A stretch of 10,976 nt of DNA from Laetiporus sulphureus 93-53 (lineage: Eukaryota; Basidiomycota; Agaricomycetes; Polyporales; Laetiporaceae), in contig NW_024468564.1 in assembly GCF_001632365.1 (NCBI RefSeq), positions 184,221 to 195,196 on the forward strand, given 5' to 3'. The translations under genes were made by a program, and so were the position numbers. Under the pieces are notes generated by a model that saw only the letters and a list, made by a program, of their open reading frames with translations, searched no databases and was not told the DNA's origin. Of this stretch, positions 6,904-10,976 are shown piece after piece. Within the stretch, counting starts at the first letter, position 1. Each line of letters starts with the position of its first letter.

Positions 6904-7833
6904 TCATTCTGCTCTCCCATTTTGTTGTGGTGTCATTGGCACAGATGTCTGATGCTCAATACCTTTTTCTTTCATATAGGAATCGAATTTCTTAGACATG
7001 AATTCGCCACCTCGATCAGATCGAAACCACAAAACATTGTTATTTTGCTGATGTTCAGCCCACATCACAAATGAGTTGAAAGCCATAAGGGTATCTGATT
7101 TGTGTTTGAGGAAATACATCCTTCCGAACGATGAATAATCATCCAGAAAGGTGGCTGCCCATTTGAATCCATCAAGAGATAGTGAAGGAAACTCTACTAA
7201 GTCTGAATGAATGAGCTCTAATACTCTAGTAGCTCTGGATGTTGATTCCTTAAATGGAGATCGTCTGAATTTTCCCAATGAGCAACCATGACAAAGATTA
7301 TTAGGTAGTTTCTTTGCTTGGAAGGCTACACCTTGTGTTGCCTTGGGTACATGCATAAGTATGTCCCTGCTTGGATGTCCTAGATGATTGTGCCACAGAG
7401 CAAAGTCATGTGTTTGAACAGCAGCAATCACTCCTTCAGATAAGGGTGTTGCTTTCTGCAGAACTCTGCCACGAATGTAGTTGAAACCAGTGCTTTCATC
7501 ATGATAGTTGGATGTTACTATATGATGCCCGTCAACCTTTTGGAATGCAATACCATGATGGGATGCAGTATACTTTTCGCCCTGATCAATGATTTGTCTG
7601 GGACTAAAATAGCAGCCTTCTACCTTGGGTACAATCAGGACTTTCTGAAGTATCAGAGTCCTAAGATCCTTTGTTGTAGGATCATATACTTCTAGCATGA
7701 TGATACCATGTCCCTCAATCTCAATTGAGTGATTGCCACCAGCAAGTCTAGCTTTACCAGGTGTTGGGAACTTACGATATTCGATACAATCACTGAAGTA
7801 TGGTGTCACATGTGATGTGCACCCTGAATGCAA
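6904..7833 (-). pseudogene. Copia protease remainder, GAG-pre-integrase and integrase core
   Basis: The frame starts inside the protease active site (SGCTSHVTPYF, equivalent to DSGATSHMT). The HHCC pre-integrase zinc domain follows: LWHNHLGHPS with CHGCSLGKF. The second residue pair in WHNHLGH is usually RLGH, so His may be an Arg changed at a CpG. The DDE core has Asp in IHSDLVEF (7201-7203), Asp in RSDRGGEF (7015-7017) and Glu in QQNGRAE (6907-6909). A TGA stop (6904-6906) comes directly after that Glu, where Arg is usual. All three catalytic acids remain. About 309 codons are open here. Confidence 0.9.
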
Positions 7834-8939
7834 TTAGCCAACTGCTTTCAGAATCATGCAGGTTATATAGGTCTATATCAATAGATATTTGCTCAACGGA
7901 TGCTAGTACAGGTACATGCTCCAGGTGCAGACTATTTACAGATGCAGATATGTCCAACAAAGACTTAGACTGTGACGATGGTCCCGGTTGAGGGAGTGGC
8001 TGCAGACTTTGAAGTCCCGCCGTTAGATCCCTTACCTGATCCGAAGAGTCAGTAATCGATTGCAAATTAGCAGAAGTAAAATTATCTTGATTCTGGGCAG
8101 GCTTTTTGCCTTTACCCTTTCGCTTGCCTTGCTTGTTAGCAGGCACCTTCCCCTTTGCATTGCCCTGGTTCTTTCTCTTAGGCTGCCAATTATCCACATG
8201 CTGTTCAGTGGTATGGCCTGCCTTCCCACATTTGCCACAAGGGCCTTTGCGGGTGACCTGGGAGATTCGTCCAATGGACTCTTCCTTACGATGATTTTCT
8301 TCGTCGATGATCTTAAGAATAAGATCCTGAGGCTTGACAGTGGTCAGGTCCAATCCCACAAGGAGATTCACGAGCACATTGCTGTAGCTGGGGGGGTAAG
8401 GACCTAGCGAGAATCATAGTGGCCCAGGAGTCCTCAACTTTGAAACCAGATTTGGTGACACAATTCCTTTGTGTCTCCAAGTCATCGATCTGTTGTTGAA
8501 GTGACTTTGAATCATCCATCTGGGTATTCATGTATCCGATGACGAGGTTCCAGGTTCCAAGTACGGATTCTGTGCCATAAACCGTTTTAAGTTTCTCCCA
8601 TGCATCAAGCACGTGGGTTACTCCTTTCAAATGTGAGTGCAGCTTTTGCTGCGTCCAAACCATGATGATACCGAGAGCTTGTTGATCGTCATCATCCCAT
8701 TCTTCTTGGGCATCTGCATCAACAGGGGTGACTGTGACATTGGAGGGATCAACATCAGCGGCTGCCAATGCGACATCTACCTCAAATTTCATTTGTGGTG
8801 ACAACTTGTAGTGGTCGCCATCCACATAACGTCATAGGCATTTCATCATGAGGTATCCGTGCATACGCACAAACCATTCTGTCCAGTTTGTTCCATCGAG
8901 CTGGAACATGCTCACTTTGGCATCATTGGAAGCAGACAT
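7834..8939 (-). pseudogene. Copia Gag, broken, reading into protease
   Basis: ATG at 8937-8939 opens MSASNDAKVSMFQLDGTNW, the FxGxNWxxW-type N-terminus of copia Gag. After 35 codons TGA (8832-8834) interrupts at CL-stop-RYVDG, CGA to TGA likely. The frame then reads the UBN2/gag-polypeptide region (AWEKLKTVYG, ARSLPPQL) until one extra base in a run of seven G (plus strand, 8390-8396) shifts it. Reading resumes as NVLVNLLVGLD and continues through a zinc knuckle, GPCGKCGKAGHTTEQH (8198-8239). The knuckle's fourth ligand is His rather than Cys. A basic Lys/Gly/Gln tract and a long Ser/Gln-rich spacer follow, then SSWLI, the start of the protease. There the catalytic Asp codon is split by one extra base at 7830. 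Confidence 0.85.
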
Positions 8940-9201
8940 CGTCGTACTTTACGAAGCGGTGAGGTAGATAGGAGAAGTTGAGGTAATCTGCTTCAATGCA
9001 GATAATGTACGTGTCGATGTAGTGATCACGTGTGCTTACAAGAGGTTGGTAAGCGAATGCGATAGTAAAACACAAAATGTATTCAACAATTCGTCCTTCA
9101 GAATTTCTACCAACGCCTACTACTTCGGTATAGGTCGTGTATGGATATCTGATAGTGTAGTAGCGACGAAAGAACATATAAAATGATGTGGTTACACAAA
9201 T
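8940..9201 (-). other. Copia leader and possible 5' LTR; otherwise uncharacterised
   Basis: The region holds no gene I can support. On the minus strand TGTTGAATAC begins at 9088, 149 bases before the copia gag ATG. It resembles the TGTTG start common to copia LTRs, so a short 5' LTR may begin there, with ATTCG (9089-9093) as a possible target duplication. I find no clear LTR end or tRNA-complementary primer site, so the boundary is weak. A plus-strand TATAAAA (9177-9183) sits near the other end. An open frame of 84 codons across it (8923-9177) runs into the copia gag start and has no recognisable motif. Confidence 0.3.
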
Positions 9202-9924
9202 TCAAAGATTGTCGAAGTAATTACCCCAAGCAATCTCAGCAAGCTGTCGTGTGATACGTAAGTAGTTCGCTTGTAACTGTATGAACTTGACCTTTCCAAT
9301 TGCCTGCAGTCCCCAATTCAGGTGCTTCCAATGTCCTTCATTGTACTCCTGAGCATACTCGTTTAGATTCTTTTTGACCTGATCGAGTGTGGCAGTGAGC
9401 CAGGTAAGGATTTGTACGTCGTCACTTGAGAGGTGACGTTCGTGCATGGCGAAGGAGTTGTAGAAAGCGTTAAGGTGCTCGATGGTGGCGTCTAGCTTTC
9501 AGTGATAAATGTCGGCTTTCTTCTGAATGGGATCTGTTTTGGTGAAGTTGCAGATTTCAATGGCGGGGGGATGCTGATATAGTGGAGGTGGTTCGAGTCG
9601 TTCGGTGAGAGAAAGCTTTGCTGCACTTTCCTGAGCTTGCTTAGCATGTCTTTCAGCGTGCTGCTGTTTCTTCCATGCATGGTGGGCCTCGAGCAAAGCT
9701 TTGGAGCTTGCTTGGTGTGCTGCCTCATTGGCTGCGATCTACTCGTTGGAGCGGACTGGAGCTGTTGGCTTAGGAGCTGGGGCAGGTCACTTGTTGCGAG
9801 GGAAGCAGTATTGGCCTGCGGCCTTTAGCTGCTTGGTGGTGAGGTCCTTGACTTGAACGTGTTCGAAGAATTCCGGTGGAAGGTCTCGTCGCTTGCGCTC
9901 AGAGATCTGAAATTGTGTCGGCAT
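9202..9924 (-). pseudogene. Unrecognised 240-codon gene with three internal stops
   Basis: From ATG 9922-9924 one frame reads MPTQFQISERKRRDLPPEFF and continues to TGA at 9202-9204, broken by TGA (9787-9789), TAG (9739-9741) and TGA (9499-9501). Each stop is one transition from Arg, Gln or Trp. Visible parts: a basic N-terminus of about 45 residues, a short Ala/Pro linker, an Ala/Gln/His-rich helical stretch likely to form a coiled coil (HHAWKKQQHAERHAKQAQES), a Pro-rich turn, and a C-terminal region rich in helix-formers and aromatics (LDQVKKNLNEYAQEYNEG, then WGNYFDNL). I see no catalytic motif, membrane segment or zinc site. It begins 86 bases beyond the end of the B LTR, which is oriented to read into it. 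It could be a decayed host gene or an unusual Gag or accessory protein. I do not recognise the family. Confidence 0.55.
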
Positions 9925-10076
9925 CAGATTATATCTGGAGAATCAAATGGAGGGAAAAATTAACATGAACCTTTTCGAGTTTGGTCTGCAAACGTGTTGA
10001 GCTGCAGTAGTGTCACGGCAACACTGGACAAGAGATCAAAAAGACTAAAAAAGGGACAGTCACGTTTGGCATGTCA

Positions 10077-10114
10077 CCCTGATCCCCCTGATCCCAAATA
10101 GTCCCCCTGAACCC
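10077..10114 (-). other. Predicted G-quadruplex motif in R/U5 of LTR B
   Basis: On the minus strand, the sense strand of this LTR, five G-runs of 3, 5, 3, 5 and 3 are separated by loops of 4, 7, 4 and 4 bases. The plus strand shows the C-runs at 10077-10079, 10084-10088, 10093-10095, 10103-10107 and 10112-10114. The unit ATCAGGG or TTCAGGG recurs. Being downstream of the TATA box, it would be present in element RNA. Confidence 0.65.
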
Positions 10115-10135
10115 TATGTGGCGCAAGAGCCTGAA

Positions 10136-10141
10136 ACTTAC
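10136..10141 (-). other. Possible 5' splice site (GTAAGT) in R/U5 of LTR B
   Basis: The minus strand reads GACTAGTAAGT, 130 bases downstream of the TATA box. It corresponds in position to the GTAAGT of LTR A. Support is limited to this conservation. Confidence 0.3.
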
Positions 10142-10263
10142 TAGTCGAGGTGGCTGATGCAGGAAAGGGTTAGAGATATATGGTGGAGCTGGTAAGCTCA
10201 GTAGGGTGCTACGGTAGTAGACGAGGAGAAACAATCTGAAGTTTCGTCCTCTACATGGCTGAT

Positions 10264-10271
10264 CTTATATA
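10264..10271 (-). promoter_or_regulatory. TATA box of LTR B
   Basis: TATATAAG on the minus strand, identical to the box of LTR A. Transcripts starting downstream of it would run leftwards through U5 and, if not terminated, into the unknown gene whose ATG is at 9924. Confidence 0.65.
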
Positions 10272-10404
10272 CACGTACAGTGGGCTATCTTACCTAAGCT
10301 ACCTATCTATGGGTTTAAGCTAATGGCTGTACGTGAAACAATAGGATGTCCAGAAGTAGAACAATGAGTGGGGAGATCGATGGTTGCCGCAGTAATGCAT
10401 GTGC

Positions 10405-10528
10405 ACATCGTGCCTATCTTGGTCTCCCTTTGTTCTCTGGTGTGAACATCGTGCCTATCTGGGCTTCTGGCTAAACTAATAGGAAGCGGAAGGCCGATGC
10501 ATAACAATAGTCCTTGGTCCCTTTGTTC
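10405..10528. repeat. Short direct repeats in U3 of LTR B
   Basis: A perfect 15-base repeat, ACATCGTGCCTATCT, occurs at 10405-10419 and 10446-10460, 41 bases apart. A second repeat, CTTGGTC(TC)CCTTTGTTC, occurs at 10418-10435 and 10513-10528 and differs by a two-base insertion. Repeated U3 blocks of this kind often act as enhancers in LTRs; that role here is inference. Confidence 0.7.
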
Positions 10529-10730
10529 CCAAATGGGTGCCTCTATTGTATCCTGGAATAGACAGGTCCGACCGTATCATCCACGGGTCTGGACCATAAC
10601 ATGTGATGTGGACTATCACCTGATCTCTACGCGTCGCGTCTGTGGCTGAGTGGCATGAGATATTGGTGAAGCACATGATCTGTGGCATGAGAAAAGTCAC
10701 GTGTGGACTTTGTGGCGAAAATCTGTGACA

Positions 10731-10748
10731 CTACCCCCCTCTCAAGGC
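10731..10748 (-). other. Polypurine tract region of the family-B element
   Basis: On the minus strand the purine-rich GAGAGGGGGGTAG lies between the dUTPase stop and the TG of the LTR, in the same place and at the same 18-base spacing as in family A. This fixes 10011-10730 as a 3' LTR rather than a 5' LTR. Confidence 0.85.
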
Positions 10749-10976
10749 TCATCGTCCCGAAGAGCCAAAACCTTTGTTTCCCCTTTTAGTTGCTCGCAAC
10801 GGTTGGTAGCTTCGGGAGGGAAGCCCTTCGGTGTAATACTCGAAGATTATTTGGGCTATTCTGTCTCCCAGCTTGACCGAAAATACGAAATCTGTTGTGT
10901 TGATCAGTATGACCTTGAGTTCTCCAGTGTAATCTGGATCGACGACTCCTGCGCCCACGTCAATTCCTCATGCAGC
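10749..10976 (-). pseudogene. C-terminal dUTPase of the family-B gypsy Pol (partial, runs off the window)
   Basis: The minus strand reads GIDVGAGVVDPDYTGELK (motif 3, with its catalytic-type Asp), LGDRIAQIIFEYY (motif 4) and RGNKGFGSSGR (motif 5), then TGA at 10749-10751. Motifs 1 and 2 and the rest of Pol lie right of the window. Going upstream, an in-frame TGA at 10968-10970 falls between motifs 2 and 3, at a point where family A has Lys and many dUTPases have a basic residue. CGA to TGA would explain it, so this copy too looks broken. Motif 3 is closer to the general dUTPase consensus than in family A (GAGVVD against AAAVID). Confidence 0.88.

Larger units (their letters stand above)
6130..8939 (-). 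mobile_element. Ty1/copia retrotransposon remnant, minus strand, truncated by LTR A
   Basis: Read on the minus strand from 8939 to 6130, the order is gag with a zinc knuckle, protease, GAG-pre-integrase HHCC, integrase core and a Ser/Asp-rich linker. Integrase ahead of RT is the copia order. The frame runs without a gap into the edge of LTR A at 6129, so element A appears to have inserted into the linker between integrase and RT. RT, RNase H and the 3' LTR should then lie left of element A. Breaks in the frame: TGA (8832-8834), one extra base in the G7 run (8390-8396), one extra base at 7830, TGA (6904-6906), TAG (6835-6837) and TGA (6526-6528). Confidence 0.9.
10011..10730 (-). repeat. Complete family-B LTR, 3' LTR of a minus-strand gypsy element (720 bp)
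   Basis: On the minus strand the LTR starts TGTCACAG at 10730, directly after the polypurine tract and dUTPase of family B. It ends GCCGTGACA at 10011, the same last nine bases as LTR A. The TG/CA ends, position and shared TATATAAG and GTAAGT support the assignment. U3 contains repeated segments (10405-10460 and 10418-10528), and U5 contains a G-rich run. AGTAG (10006-10010) is the candidate target duplication. The reading frames visible inside it do not look coding. Its first 93 bases are repeated at the left end of the window. Confidence 0.85.

Noticed and set aside
8060..8407. 115-codon plus-strand frame with hydrophobic segments
   Set aside because: It is antisense to the basic Lys/Gly/Gln tract of copia Gag; the apparent hydrophobicity comes from the complement of those codons.
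8923..9177. 84-codon minus-strand frame between the unknown gene and copia gag
   Set aside because: It runs into the copia gag start in another frame and has no motif; copia leader or LTR sequence is more likely.
10013..10700. Several minus-strand frames of 66-74 codons in LTR B
   Set aside because: They lie wholly within U3, R or U5 of the LTR, overlap one another, and have no recognisable domain.
10011..10730. Reading this LTR as the 5' LTR of a minus element that includes the unknown gene
   Set aside because: The dUTPase and polypurine tract on its right mark it as a 3' LTR, and no primer-binding site is visible at 10010. A tandem element sharing the LTR is not fully excluded.
1..10976. 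CRISPR array, tRNA, rRNA or bacterial-type defence system
   Set aside because: No regularly spaced repeats, no tRNA or rRNA signatures, and all recognisable proteins belong to eukaryotic LTR retrotransposons.

Overview
The window looks like a transposon-dense, probably heterochromatic stretch of a fungal genome. The fungus is most likely a basidiomycete of the Agaricomycetes, judged only from the style of the gypsy and copia proteins. I see no bacterial operon structure, no rRNA, tRNA or CRISPR, and no clearly intact host gene. Nearly everything is LTR retrotransposon, in three families inserted into or beside one another.

Layout from left to right. (1) Bases 1-93 are the outer edge of a family-B LTR in minus orientation. 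It is almost identical to the edge of the complete family-B LTR at 10638-10730. (2) Bases 94-6129 are family A, a plus-strand Ty3/gypsy chromovirus-type element. It has an intact gag (103-1305) and a pol in the -1 frame (1275-5454) encoding protease, reverse transcriptase, RNase H, integrase, chromodomain and, at the extreme C-terminus, a dUTPase. A polypurine tract and a 657-bp 3' LTR (5473-6129) follow. Pol carries ten in-frame stops and one frameshift. The 5' LTR and primer-binding site of A are not in the window. (3) Bases 6130-8939 hold the gag, protease, integrase and linker part of a minus-strand Ty1/copia element, cut off at the A LTR; its RT, RNase H and 3' LTR are missing. (4) Bases 8940-9201 contain the copia leader and perhaps its 5' LTR. 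(5) Bases 9202-9924 are an unrecognised minus-strand reading frame of 240 codons with three internal stops. (6) Bases 10011-10730 are a complete 720-bp family-B LTR in minus orientation. Its polypurine tract (10731-10748) and the C-terminal dUTPase of family B follow to the window's right edge.

The simplest history is that element A inserted into the copia element, and a B-family LTR or element later inserted into the leader of A just upstream of gag. Another B element sits upstream of the unknown minus-strand gene. The two gypsy families share layout: TGTCAC...GTGACA LTR ends, a TATATAAG box, a GTAAGT downstream of it, a terminal dUTPase, and exactly 18 nt from the dUTPase stop to the LTR.

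Decay is strikingly uniform. Almost every premature stop, in all three element families and in the unknown gene, is one C-to-T or G-to-A transition from a sense codon, most often CGA to TGA. This is the mark of cytosine methylation and deamination or of a RIP-like process. The observations most worth following are the dUTPase-bearing gypsy lineage, the unknown gene with its adjacent LTR, a strong G-quadruplex motif in the B LTR, and the contrast between an open gag and a ruined pol.
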